In this document: one piece after another, positions 28,154 through 39,549 of the stretch | Position numbering within the stretch: the stretch's first letter is position 1 | Layout: each line of letters opens with the position of its first letter | Origin: CAVTWY01 sp963738575 | GTDB taxonomy: Bacteria > Pseudomonadota > Gammaproteobacteria > Burkholderiales > Burkholderiaceae_C | Length of the DNA stretch: 64,000 nt | Assembly: GCA_963738575.1 (NCBI GenBank) | Contig: CAVTWY010000002.1 | Coordinates: forward strand, 620,001 to 684,000 | Direction: 5' to 3' | The notes under the pieces: model-generated | Told to the model about the DNA's origin: nothing | Seen by the model: the letters and a program-made list of their open reading frames with translations, nothing else | Database searches by the model: none | Translations under genes and position numbers: made by a program

Positions 28154-31018
28154 ATGTCTCTGCTGCTAGAGCGAGCCGACTGGCCGGCGCTTGCGCGCCG
28201 CGCCGTGCGTGCAGTGTGCATCATCGCAGCATGTTTTGTCGCGGCGTGGACCGCAGCGTCTTCGCATCCGCAGGGCGCGACACTGTTACCGCTCGGCCAT
28301 CTGCATTGGCCAGCCGGTGTCGCGTTGGCGGCATTCATGCGCTATGGGTTGCGCGTTTGGCCCGTCGTTGGGTTGGGGCTGATTGTTGGCAGCGTCAGCG
28401 TGTTTGGCTTGACGTGGTACACCGCGATCGCCCTCGCGGCAATCGATGGTGTGACCGCTTACGCAGCCAGTTGGTGGCTGCGCCGGCAAGGGGTCGAAAT
28501 GGCCTCGCCCCTGGGCATGGACATCGTCTACGTTGGCATTGCCGTCTCTGCGGCCGCAGCCATTGCTGGCGCCATGACGGCGGTCGTACTTCCCCACAGC
28601 GCGTCTTGGGTGCTTGTGGCTGGCGCGCACGTCGTGGCCTGGGCACTGGCGGCATTGCTGGTCGTGGGTCCTGCGGGTGCAAGCACCCCTCACCGCATGA
28701 TCGTCCCGGCCATGCTGCCACCTTTTGTGGTGGCCGTAGGCGGTGTACTGAGTGCGCGTGATTGGGTCAACGAAAGCGACGCTTGGGCGACTGTCGTGGG
28801 GCAATGGATCGTCGCAGCGGTATTGGCTGTCATGACGCTGGGTATGCTGGTTTGGCTGGGGCGCCGCTCGCGAGATCCTGCGCCGTGGGCGGCACTGTTT
28901 GAATCAGCCCGCATGGGCATCGGGTCATGGGCCAACGACGGTAAAGATGCTTACACATCACCGCGGTGGCGAACGCTGTTGGATGACCCCGAGGGTCGAC
29001 GAACGTCCGGCACCCAAGGTCTGCTTGCTGCGGCACACGAGGATGATCGTCACGCTTTGCAGTTGTCGCTCGAGGCGTTGCAGAACCCGGGCAACGATCA
29101 ATTCAAGATGCAACTGCGCATGATTGCAGGCGATGGATGGCGATGGTTTGATTTGTCGGGTCACGTGCCCTCCAGGCGCGCAGACGGTCGGCCGACGCGC
29201 ACGGTATTGGCCCTGGACGACGTGACCGAGCGGCGCTCGTCGGCTGATCGCGAGCATCTCTCTGCCAGCTTGTTTCAACACTTGCACGAAGGGTTGTTGA
29301 TCACCGATGCTGAGATGCGCGTGCTCGACGTCAATCCGACCTACCTCAACATCTTGGGTCAAGCCCGCGAGGACTTGCTCGGGCAGGTTCCCGATTTACT
29401 TCAAGCCAATGCAGGCGACCCCAGCGTTCAAGCGCAGCATGCGGTGATGTGGTCGAGTCTGCAAAGCACGGGCACTTGGCGGGGTGAGTTGGCCGAGCGT
29501 CGACGCAATGGCGACCCTTGCATTTTGCAAGTCACCATCACTGCGGTCCGAGGCCCTGACACGTTGGCCCGTTACCACGTGCTTGTGATCTCCGACATGA
29601 CCGAGCAGCGACGGCAGCGCGATCGACTGGAGCAACAAGCCAACTACGACGAATTGACGCACCTGCCCAACCGAGCCCATCTGGCCCAGTTGTTGGCGCA
29701 AGGCATGGCAGCGACTGAACGCGACAACTGCCTGCTCGCCGTCTGCTACCTGGATCTTGATCACTTCAAACCCGTGAACGATCGTTTTGGCCATGCAGCA
29801 GGTGACCGTTTGTTGGTTGAATTGGCACGCCGACTGCGAAGTGCTTTGCGCAGCCATCCGGTGTGGTCTGATCGTGCCGCGCGTTTGGGGGGTGACGAAT
29901 TTGCACTGCTGCTGCGAGCCAACTCCATCGAAGAGGCACGCTTGGCCGTTGAGCGCGTGCTGCGCGTGGCCAGCCTGCCCTACGTGGTCGAGGAGCAGGA
30001 AGACCCCGTCATTGTCACAGCCAGCATCGGTGCCACCATTTTCCCCATCGACCGCAGCGACCCTGACACCTTGCTGAGGCACGCCGACCACGCCATGTAC
30101 GGTGCCAAGCAAACGGGCCGCAATGGATACCTGATATTTGACCCTGAGCACAACCGCCGCACCGAAGAGCGCATCGTCGCTATCTCTCGTGTGCAAGAAG
30201 CGCTTGATCAAAATGAGTTGGTTTTGCACTACCAGCCCAAAGTTGACATGCGGCGAGGCGTTGTGCTGGGCGTTGAAGCCCTGCTGCGCTGGAATCATCC
30301 CGTTGAAGGGCTCATCGCACCAGGACTCTTTTTGCCCATCATCGAAAGCACGGGCCTTTCTGCACGCGTGGGCGATTGGGTTTTGGACCAAGCCTTGGCC
30401 CAACTCGCCACTTGGCAGTCGGGTGGTCTCGACATTACTGTCAGCGTCAATTTGTCTGCACGGCACTTGCAAGAACCTGACTTTGCCCAGCGACTTGCCG
30501 AGTTGATCGCCAAGCACGGTGCAGCTTTGGGCGTGAAGCTCGAGCTGGAAGTGTTGGAAACAGCCGCCTTGATTGACGTTGCACACACGTCCTCTTTGCT
30601 GGATCGCTGCCGCAAGCTGGGGGTGCGTTTTGCGCTCGACGACTTCGGTACGGGGTACTCATCGCTCAGCTACCTCAAGCGCTTGCCCGTTGATGTGCTC
30701 AAAATCGACCGCACGTTCGTGCACAACATGCTCGAAGACCGGCAAGACTTGGCGATCGTTGAAGGCGTTGTCGGTTTGGCCCGAACCTTCAATTGCACCG
30801 TCATCGCGGAAGGCGTTGAAACCGCCGCACAAGCACGGTTGTTGCTGGACCTGGGGTGCGACATTGGCCAAGGCCATGGCATTGCCATGCCCATGCCTGG
30901 CGAACGCGTGGCAGACTGGATTCGTGACTACCGGGGACCTTTTGCGCTGACGCAGGCCGCGACCTTGGCGATCGTGCCGACGCCGGCCGAGCCGTTGAGC
31001 AGCACGCCCTCAAATTAG
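28154..31018 (+). CDS. Membrane-bound GGDEF/EAL c-di-GMP protein
   Basis: A 954-residue protein with about seven N-terminal membrane helices (residues 10-240, MASE1-like). PAS-type sensor regions follow (FEHLHEGLLITDAEMRVLDVN-like, ending RYHVLVISDMTEQRRQRDRLEQQ), then a GGDEF domain with intact LGGDEFALLL, and an EAL domain with GVEALLRWNHP, ESTGLSARVG and LDDFGTGYSSLSYLKRLPVD. Both signature motifs are intact, so it may make or degrade c-di-GMP, or both. I see no RxxD inhibitory site ahead of GGDEF. The start is ATG 28154. The signal sensed by the membrane part is unknown. Confidence 0.92.
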   Translation: MSLLLERADWPALARRAVRAVCIIAACFVAAWTAASSHPQGATLLPLGHLHWPAGVALAAFMRYGLRVWPVVGLGLIVGSVSVFGLTWYTAIALAAIDGVTAYAASWWLRRQGVEMASPLGMDIVYVGIAVSAAAAIAGAMTAVVLPHSASWVLVAGAHVVAWALAALLVVGPAGASTPHRMIVPAMLPPFVVAVGGVLSARDWVNESDAWATVVGQWIVAAVLAVMTLGMLVWLGRRSRDPAPWAALFESARMGIGSWANDGKDAYTSPRWRTLLDDPEGRRTSGTQGLLAAAHEDDRHALQLSLEALQNPGNDQFKMQLRMIAGDGWRWFDLSGHVPSRRADGRPTRTVLALDDVTERRSSADREHLSASLFQHLHEGLLITDAEMRVLDVNPTYLNILGQAREDLLGQVPDLLQANAGDPSVQAQHAVMWSSLQSTGTWRGELAERRRNGDPCILQVTITAVRGPDTLARYHVLVISDMTEQRRQRDRLEQQANYDELTHLPNRAHLAQLLAQGMAATERDNCLLAVCYLDLDHFKPVNDRFGHAAGDRLLVELARRLRSALRSHPVWSDRAARLGGDEFALLLRANSIEEARLAVERVLRVASLPYVVEEQEDPVIVTASIGATIFPIDRSDPDTLLRHADHAMYGAKQTGRNGYLIFDPEHNRRTEERIVAISRVQEALDQNELVLHYQPKVDMRRGVVLGVEALLRWNHPVEGLIAPGLFLPIIESTGLSARVGDWVLDQALAQLATWQSGGLDITVSVNLSARHLQEPDFAQRLAELIAKHGAALGVKLELEVLETAALIDVAHTSSLLDRCRKLGVRFALDDFGTGYSSLSYLKRLPVDVLKIDRTFVHNMLEDRQDLAIVEGVVGLARTFNCTVIAEGVETAAQARLLLDLGCDIGQGHGIAMPMPGERVADWIRDYRGPFALTQAATLAIVPTPAEPLSSTPSN

Positions 31019-31047
31019 CTGCCACTGCCCTACCCTAAACTGCGGGC

Positions 31048-32796
31048 ATGGTTCCAGCCGGTTTTATTCAAGAGTTGATCGGACGAGTCGACATCGTCGA
31101 GCTGATCGGTCGTCACGTCACGCTTAAAAAAGCGGGCGCCAACCACATGGGGTTGTGCCCCTTTCACGGCGAGAAGTCGCCCAGCTTTTCAGTCAGTGCG
31201 AGCAAACAGTTCTACCATTGCTTTGGTTGTGGCGTCAGTGGCGATGCCATCAAATTTTTGACCGAGCACACAGGCGCCAGTTTTCGAGAGGCTGTGTCCG
31301 ACTTGGCTGGGCAAGTGGGCATGAGCGTGCCCGACGACGATGAGAACCCCCAGGCACGTGCCGAAGCCCTCAAGCGCAAAGAAAAGTCGGCCACGCTTGG
31401 TGAAGTGATGAGCAAGGCTGCCTCGTCGTACCGCGATGCGCTAAAAAACAGCCCCCGGGCCATCAACTACTTGAAGTCGCGCGGCTTGACCGGCCAGATT
31501 GCTGCACGTTTTGGCATGGGCTATGCGCCGGAAGGTTGGCGCCACTTGTCGACAAGCTTCGCCCACTACGACGACCCGTTGTTGGTGGAAGCTGGCCTGG
31601 TGATCGCACCGGACGCAACCGAGGCAAGCGATGACGCGGTGCAAAAGCGTTACGATCGATTCAGAGACCGCGTGATGTTTCCCATCCGCGACATCGCGGG
31701 TGACTGCATTGCGTTCGGGGGCCGTGTACTGGACGCTGGCGAGCCCAAGTACCTCAACTCGCCCGAAACACCTATCTTCGTCAAAGGTCGAGAGCTGTAC
31801 GGATTGTTTGAAGGTCGTAAAGCCATGCGCGACCGCGGCTACGCCTTGATGGTCGAGGGCTACATGGACGTGGTCGCGCTGGCGCAGCTTGGCCTGGAAA
31901 ACGCGGTCGCAACGCTGGGCACGGCGTGCAGCGACGAACACGTCCGCAAGTTGGTGCGGTTCACCGACACCATTGTGTTCAGCTTTGACGGTGACGCCGC
32001 AGGCCGTCGAGCCGCCGCGCGCGCGCTGGAGGCGGCCCTCGCACACGCAACCGACACCCGCAGCTTCAAATTCCTGTTTTTGCCCAAAGAACATGACCCT
32101 GACTCCTACGTGCGCAGCCATGGGGTTGAAGCGTTCGAGTCGTTGGTGGCTTCAAGCGTGCCACTGTCGCGCCAATTGCTTGAGCAGGCGTCCCAAGACT
32201 GCGACTTGGGTTTGGCAGAGGGCCGCGCCAAGATGCTGGCGCAGGCCAAACCGTTGTGGCGCGCGCTTCCCCAGGGCGCGCTTCGACAGCAACTTGCCCG
32301 AGAGCTGGCAGCCCTTGGCCAATTGAGCGTCGACGATGTGATGAGCTTGTGGGGCGCAAGCAAGGATGGCGCCGAAGCACCCCTACCATCGCCGCGCAAA
32401 GCGTGGCCTGCGGCACCTCGCCGTCCCGTGGCCACGAGATCTCCCATGCGGGGCCCTGCCGACAGTGTTGCGCGCCTGTTGCTGCTTCAAAGCCTTTGGT
32501 GGGAGGCTCTTTCCAACAGCGAGCGCGACACCATCGCAGGGTGCGACGGCTGGCATGGCGAGCTGTTTCGATGGTTGGATCGCACCGTGCAGGAACACGG
32601 TGGGCAGCCCTGGGCGGCCCTGCGCGTAGGCCTGCTAGCGCAACCGTGGGGCGTCCAGGCTTTGGCGCTGATGGACACCACCGACGCCGCCTTTGAACCC
32701 CACGAAGACGATTTGCACCGCGCTGTGGCGCAACTTTTCAGTGGCGCACCGTTCAAATTGCCAAGCGCTTTACCTGGCGCATTGCCCCATGGATAA
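31048..32796 (+). CDS. dnaG: DNA primase DnaG
   Basis: Makes RNA primers for replication. At 582 residues it is normal length. The CHC2 zinc ribbon is visible as C37, H40, C58 and C61 (LCPFHGEKSPSF; FYHCFGCGVSGD). The TOPRIM core follows (VEGYMDVVALAQLG; FSFDGDAAGRRAA). The C-terminal helicase-interaction domain is divergent, as usual. It is 29 bases after the GGDEF/EAL gene and upstream of rpoD, the classical dnaG-rpoD order of the macromolecular-synthesis operon (without rpsU here). Confidence 0.96.
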   Translation: MVPAGFIQELIGRVDIVELIGRHVTLKKAGANHMGLCPFHGEKSPSFSVSASKQFYHCFGCGVSGDAIKFLTEHTGASFREAVSDLAGQVGMSVPDDDENPQARAEALKRKEKSATLGEVMSKAASSYRDALKNSPRAINYLKSRGLTGQIAARFGMGYAPEGWRHLSTSFAHYDDPLLVEAGLVIAPDATEASDDAVQKRYDRFRDRVMFPIRDIAGDCIAFGGRVLDAGEPKYLNSPETPIFVKGRELYGLFEGRKAMRDRGYALMVEGYMDVVALAQLGLENAVATLGTACSDEHVRKLVRFTDTIVFSFDGDAAGRRAAARALEAALAHATDTRSFKFLFLPKEHDPDSYVRSHGVEAFESLVASSVPLSRQLLEQASQDCDLGLAEGRAKMLAQAKPLWRALPQGALRQQLARELAALGQLSVDDVMSLWGASKDGAEAPLPSPRKAWPAAPRRPVATRSPMRGPADSVARLLLLQSLWWEALSNSERDTIAGCDGWHGELFRWLDRTVQEHGGQPWAALRVGLLAQPWGVQALALMDTTDAAFEPHEDDLHRAVAQLFSGAPFKLPSALPGALPHG

Positions 32797-32806
32797 ACGG
32801 CGTCGG

Positions 32807-32812
32807 TATAAT
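32807..32812 (+). promoter_or_regulatory. Candidate rpoD promoter, -10 TATAAT
   Basis: A perfect TATAAT lies just after the dnaG stop codon. The best -35 is weak (TTGCCC at 32782-32787, 19 bases away). It would give rpoD its own transcript with an untranslated leader of about 220 bases. The rest of the 246-base gap contains no gene I can support. Confidence 0.45.
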
Positions 32813-33042
32813 CCGTGTTTCCAAACGCGGCAAAAGTGACTGCAGCTCCTGCCGGCCCCGGCCACCCTTGACAGGGTTGAAGCAAAGAGGCCAACAAGCA
32901 TTGCCAGGACTGCGCTTCGAGATGACCACGCAAACTCGCCATGCAACGTGCACCGGCGATGTGCTGCCAGTTCGGTGCCCCAGTGTTTTTGTTGCTGCCC
33001 ACCCTTTTGACCGTCGATCGTTGATTTTTTCTGAGGACCCTC

Positions 33043-35403
<2,361 letters not shown>

Positions 35404-35483
35404 GGCAACACCCAGGGGCTTTGCAACGACTTGTTGCGAAGCCCCAACCCCCAAGCCCTTCGACGTTCTAAACTGCGGCCCCG

Positions 35484-36440
35484 ATGACCAGCATTGCCGA
35501 ACGCACCGTTGTTTTTGCCGACTTGCGAGGCAGCACATCGCTTTACGAAAAGCTGGGCAATGCTGAAGCCACGTCCGTGGTGACGCATACGGTGTCGTCA
35601 TTGGCACGCGTGGTGGCCGACAAAAAAGGCTACGTTGTCAAAACGCTGGGTGACGGCCTGATGGCTGTGTTCAACCAGCCTGATCAGGGCGTCATTGCGG
35701 CCAACGCCATGCACGACGTGCTGGACGACATTGTTTCGCGTGGGCGCTCGCACGGTGCCTCGCCCGGATTGCGGTCGCTGCGGCTGCAAGTGGCGCTTGC
35801 ACGCGGCGAGGTCGTTGAGATGAACAGCGATTGCTTCGGCGACGCCGTGAACGTCGCGGCACGCTTGCTCGATCATGCTGGCGACAACGAGACCCTCATC
35901 ACCGATGGCGTCTTCGAGGGCCTGGACAGCGTGCAGCAAGCGCGCTTTCGCAGCCTCGACTGGATGCACCTGCGCGGCCGCGCCGAGCCCGTGCTGGTTC
36001 ATTTGCTGGGCGGTCGTCGCACGTCCGATACGGTCGTGACCCAGTTTGGCAGCGTAGAAACAGCTGCCGAGCCCGATGGCATTCGCCTGATTTGGGGTCC
36101 GTTGAACCGGCTCTATTCTGGCCAACGTTTGCCGGTCGTTTTGGGCCGAAGCCCGCAGTCGAGTTTTTGTGTTGATGATGCGCGCGTGTCGCGCTCTCAT
36201 GCACGCATCGACTGGCACGGTGGCAGCTTTTCGCTCAGCGATCTGAGCTACAACGGCACCTACGTTCGTTTTTCAGGCGGTGACGAAGTCCTTAGCCTGC
36301 GACGTGGCAATTGCACCTTGCATGGCAGCGGTGTCATTGGTTTGGGTGGCGCCCCCAACGACCCAACGTCGGCAGTTTTGCAGTTTGAAGTGCTGCTGGT
36401 TGCAGAGACCCAGCCTCAAGATATTGTTGACTTGCCGTGA
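35484..36440 (+). CDS. Adenylate/guanylate cyclase catalytic domain fused to FHA domain
   Basis: A 318-residue soluble protein. Residues 1-180 are a class III nucleotide cyclase domain with both metal aspartates (Asp13 in VFADLRGST, Asp57 in KTLGDGLMAVF) and the transition-state pair Asn123/Arg127 in AVNVAARL, so it should be active. Residues 200-310 form an FHA phosphothreonine-binding domain with the canonical VLGRS (219-223), SRSHARI (236-242) and NGTYV (257-261). The fusion implies a cyclase recruited to or controlled by a Ser/Thr-phosphorylated partner. No kinase or phosphatase gene is adjacent. Its TGA overlaps the hemH ATG by one base. Confidence 0.88.
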   Translation: MTSIAERTVVFADLRGSTSLYEKLGNAEATSVVTHTVSSLARVVADKKGYVVKTLGDGLMAVFNQPDQGVIAANAMHDVLDDIVSRGRSHGASPGLRSLRLQVALARGEVVEMNSDCFGDAVNVAARLLDHAGDNETLITDGVFEGLDSVQQARFRSLDWMHLRGRAEPVLVHLLGGRRTSDTVVTQFGSVETAAEPDGIRLIWGPLNRLYSGQRLPVVLGRSPQSSFCVDDARVSRSHARIDWHGGSFSLSDLSYNGTYVRFSGGDEVLSLRRGNCTLHGSGVIGLGGAPNDPTSAVLQFEVLLVAETQPQDIVDLP

Positions 36441-37495
36441 TGGAAGCAACAAGCCCTGAGCGGCGCGCTCACAGCACGTCGCCGAGCACAGCCGTGGTGT
36501 TGATCAATCTGGGAACACCTGACGCGCCCACGGCCTCGGCCGTACGCCGCTACCTGAGAGAGTTTCTAAGCGACAAGCGCGTCGTTGAAATACCGCGCAT
36601 GGTGTGGTGGCCCATTCTGCACGGCATCATCTTGCGCGTGCGCCCTGCCAAGTCAGCAGCAAAGTATGCTGAGGTGTGGACGGCGCAAGGCTCACCGCTG
36701 GCCGTCTGGACGCAAAAGCAAGCGTCGCTGCTGCGTGCCCAACTGGGCAACCAGAACGCGAGGGTTGCAGTGGTGCACGCGATGCGTTATGGCAATCCAT
36801 CGGTGGCGTCGGTGCTCGATCAACTCAAAGCCCAAGGGGCGACCCGGCTGCTGATCGTACCGATGTACCCCCAATACTCGGCCGCCACGACGGGCAGCGT
36901 CAACGACGCCGTGATGCACTGGATGCTCAAGCAGCGCTGGCAACCCGAGGTTCGCACCGTGGCGCCGCATCACGACGACGTGGGTTACCTCGAAGCCTTG
37001 GCCCAGCGTGTGCAAGACCACTGGGCGGCGCACGGCCAGGGTGAGCGCCTGGTGTTGAGCTTTCACGGCATGCCGGCCCGCACCCTCGACCTGGGTGACC
37101 CCTATTATTGCCATTGCATGAAAACCGGGCGCCTGCTGCGTGAAAGGTTGGCCCTGCGCGCCGAACAAGTCTGTGTCACCTTCCAAAGTCGCTTTGGCAA
37201 AGCCAAATGGCTAGAGCCTTACACCGAACCCACGCTCGTTCAATTGGCCCAAGGCGGGGTCAAAAGCGTTGACGTTTTCTGCCCTGGTTTTGTGGCTGAC
37301 TGCCTTGAGACCCTGGAAGAAATCAACATGGAAGCACGCGAAGCCTTTGTGCAAGCAGGCGGCAAGACCTTTCACTACATCCCGGCACTGAACGACCAGC
37401 CAGCGTGGATCAACGCGCTCACCGCACTGGTCGAGTGTCAATTGCAGGGCTGGGGAACCGCCGCAGCGTCAGGGCCGTTTCCGACGCCGGGTTGA
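36440..37495 (+). CDS. hemH: Ferrochelatase
   Basis: Inserts ferrous iron into protoporphyrin IX, the last step of heme synthesis. A 351-residue protein with VVLINLGTPDAPTASAVRRYLREFL at the N-terminus, the catalytic His in LVLSFHGMPARTL, and the conserved Glu region CPGFVADCLETLEEINME. A preceding in-frame GTG at 36437 is possible, but ATG 36440 forms a TGATG junction with the cyclase gene, which suggests coupling. The next genes are convergent (tctA). Confidence 0.95.
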   Translation: MEATSPERRAHSTSPSTAVVLINLGTPDAPTASAVRRYLREFLSDKRVVEIPRMVWWPILHGIILRVRPAKSAAKYAEVWTAQGSPLAVWTQKQASLLRAQLGNQNARVAVVHAMRYGNPSVASVLDQLKAQGATRLLIVPMYPQYSAATTGSVNDAVMHWMLKQRWQPEVRTVAPHHDDVGYLEALAQRVQDHWAAHGQGERLVLSFHGMPARTLDLGDPYYCHCMKTGRLLRERLALRAEQVCVTFQSRFGKAKWLEPYTEPTLVQLAQGGVKSVDVFCPGFVADCLETLEEINMEAREAFVQAGGKTFHYIPALNDQPAWINALTALVECQLQGWGTAAASGPFPTPG

Positions 37496-37562
37496 AGTCA
37501 ATTCGATTGCCGTCGGTTGCAGGGGCCGTGTCGTGGCCCAGCCCTGCATGCGCCCGTCGCAC

Positions 37563-39050
37563 CTAGCGTTTTGCGCGCAAGCGGCCTATCAACCGCGGCA
37601 GCACCAACACGGCTGCGATCACGAAAAGCAAAAACAGCGAGCCCGGGCGCAGCAAGAACACATCCCAGCGCCCTTCACCGATCGATAGCGCGTTGCGCAT
37701 CTGCGCTTCAGCCAAGGGGCCCAATATCATGCCCACCACCACGGGCGCTGTCGGGAAATCGTAGCGGCGCATCACCACCCCCAACAGCCCGATGCCGTAC
37801 AGCAGGACCAAGTCAAATGCCGATTGGCGCATGCCGTACACACCCACGGTGGCAAAGATCAAGATGCCTGCATAGAGCGGTGCCTTGGGGATCTTGAGCA
37901 ACTTGACCCACAACCCCACCAGCGGCAAGTTGAGCACCAGCAGCATCACGTTGCCAATGTAGAGCGACGCAATCAGCGCCCATACCAAGCTCGCGTTGCT
38001 GGTGAAGAGTTGTGGCCCCGGGTTGATGCCGTAGTTTTGAAACGCACCCAGCAAAATCGCTGTTGTGTTGGAGGTTGGAATGCCAAGCGTCAAGAGCGGT
38101 ATCAACGTGGCTGTGATGGCGGCGTTGTTGGCTGCCTCGGGGCCTGCGACGCCCTCGATGGCGCCTTCGCGACCAAACTCCTCGGGGTGCTTGGACAACT
38201 TCTTTTCGGTGGCGTAGCTGAGGAAGGTTGGAATCTCGCTGCCGCCTGCCGGAATGGTGCCAAACGGAAACCCAATGGCCGTGGCGCGCAACCAAGCCGG
38301 CCACGAACGGCGCCAATCGCTGCGCGTCATGTGCACCTTGGAGAGCTTGTTTTGCGTCTCAACGACGTGGCCCTCGTACATCACGTGATAAAGCGCCTCT
38401 GCCACGGCGAACAAGCCCACGGCCACCAACACCACCTCGAAGCCATCCAGCAACTCTGGCACGTTGCCCGTGAAGCGCGCTTGGCCCGAGATTTGATCCA
38501 ACCCGACCAAGCCCAGCGCCAGGCCCACAAAAAGCGCCGTGAGCCCGCGCAACGTGCTTTTGCCCAACACGGCACTGACGGTGGTGAAAGCGAGAACCAT
38601 CAACAAAAAGTATTCGGGGGGCCCGAGCTTGACCGCGTGTTCTGCCACCCAAGGGGCAAAGAATGTGACCATGACGGTGGCAATGGTGCCGGCCACGAAC
38701 GACCCGATGGCAGCCGTGGCCAATGCGGCGCCAGCGCGCCCATGCTTGGCCATCTTGTTGCCCTCCATGGCCGTCACCATCGAACCCGCCTCGCCCGGCG
38801 TGTTCATCAAAATGGATGTGGTGGAGCCGCCGTACATGGCGCCATAGTAGATCCCGCCGAAAAAGATCATCGAGGCCGTTGGGTCGACTTTGAGCGTGAT
38901 CGGCAACAGCATCGCCACCGCCGTGGCGGGGCCAATGCCGGGCAGAACGCCAACCGCCGTCCCAAGGGTGCAGCCCGCCAGGGCCCATAGCAAATTGATG
39001 GGTGTGCCGGCGGTGACAAACCCTTGCATGAGCTGGTTCCAGACTTCCAT
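37563..39050 (-). CDS. tctA: Tripartite tricarboxylate transporter, large permease TctA
   Basis: A 495-residue membrane protein with about twelve helices. The TctA signatures are LGTAVGVLPGIGPATAVAMLLP near residue 25, GGIYYGAMYGGSTTSILMNTPGE near 65, and the second, repeated glycine/proline motif AITATLIPLLTLGIPTSNTTA near 320. The start ATG 39050 overlaps the tctB stop (TGATG). With TctB and TctC it forms a sodium- or proton-driven importer for a carboxylate. The substrate cannot be deduced; these systems carry citrate, aromatic acids and other organic anions. Confidence 0.93.
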   Translation of the reverse strand: MEVWNQLMQGFVTAGTPINLLWALAGCTLGTAVGVLPGIGPATAVAMLLPITLKVDPTASMIFFGGIYYGAMYGGSTTSILMNTPGEAGSMVTAMEGNKMAKHGRAGAALATAAIGSFVAGTIATVMVTFFAPWVAEHAVKLGPPEYFLLMVLAFTTVSAVLGKSTLRGLTALFVGLALGLVGLDQISGQARFTGNVPELLDGFEVVLVAVGLFAVAEALYHVMYEGHVVETQNKLSKVHMTRSDWRRSWPAWLRATAIGFPFGTIPAGGSEIPTFLSYATEKKLSKHPEEFGREGAIEGVAGPEAANNAAITATLIPLLTLGIPTSNTTAILLGAFQNYGINPGPQLFTSNASLVWALIASLYIGNVMLLVLNLPLVGLWVKLLKIPKAPLYAGILIFATVGVYGMRQSAFDLVLLYGIGLLGVVMRRYDFPTAPVVVGMILGPLAEAQMRNALSIGEGRWDVFLLRPGSLFLLFVIAAVLVLPRLIGRLRAKR

Positions 39051-39544
39051 CAGATCCACCCCGTGGTCGTCAATCCGGGCAGGTTGACCGCAAGGCCCTT
39101 GGTAAACATCCAGAACACGGGGGCCGCAATGGTGAGCCCAACGCAGGCGTCGAGCAGCCAACCACGCCAATTGCCCATGCCTTGCCCTTTGGACAGACGC
39201 AGACCACGCACTGCCAACGCATAACAAAGGGCGCAAGACAAAATGAACCCAATGCGCTCGATCAGCAAAGCATTGGACAAAATGCCTGCGCTAACCCACG
39301 CGAACCCGATCCAGTCGGCACGCGCTGCGCCCGTGGGCTCTTCCATCGAGCGGTAGCCACCCGTGACCGATTCGAACACAAGCCAAGCCCCACACAGCAC
39401 CAATGCCACCCCGGTTACCAGTGGCAAAAAGTTGGGGCCAACGCCGCCGTAGCCAGCGTCGGACGATATTTGCCGCGAACCGATGGCAAAAAACAGCCCC
39501 AGCGCGAAGACACCCGCGCCGAGGACTGCCTGAGGCTTGACCAC
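39050..39544 (-). CDS. tctB: Tripartite tricarboxylate transporter, small permease TctB
   Basis: A 164-residue protein with four predicted membrane helices. The pattern (AVLGAGVFALGLFFAIGSRQI; FLPLVTGVALVLCGAWLVF; FILSCALCYALAV) and the position between tctC and tctA identify the poorly conserved small subunit. It lies 5 bases after tctC and is coupled to tctA. Confidence 0.88.
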   Translation of the reverse strand: MVKPQAVLGAGVFALGLFFAIGSRQISSDAGYGGVGPNFLPLVTGVALVLCGAWLVFESVTGGYRSMEEPTGAARADWIGFAWVSAGILSNALLIERIGFILSCALCYALAVRGLRLSKGQGMGNWRGWLLDACVGLTIAAPVFWMFTKGLAVNLPGLTTTGWI

Positions 39545-39549
39545 TGACT

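Noticed and set aside
29396..30586. 396-codon minus-strand frame inside the GGDEF/EAL gene
   Set aside because: Antisense shadow of intact GGDEF and EAL motifs; no start context and no recognisable domain. The same applies to 46764-48305, 37824-38990, 18513-19529 and 43218-44129.
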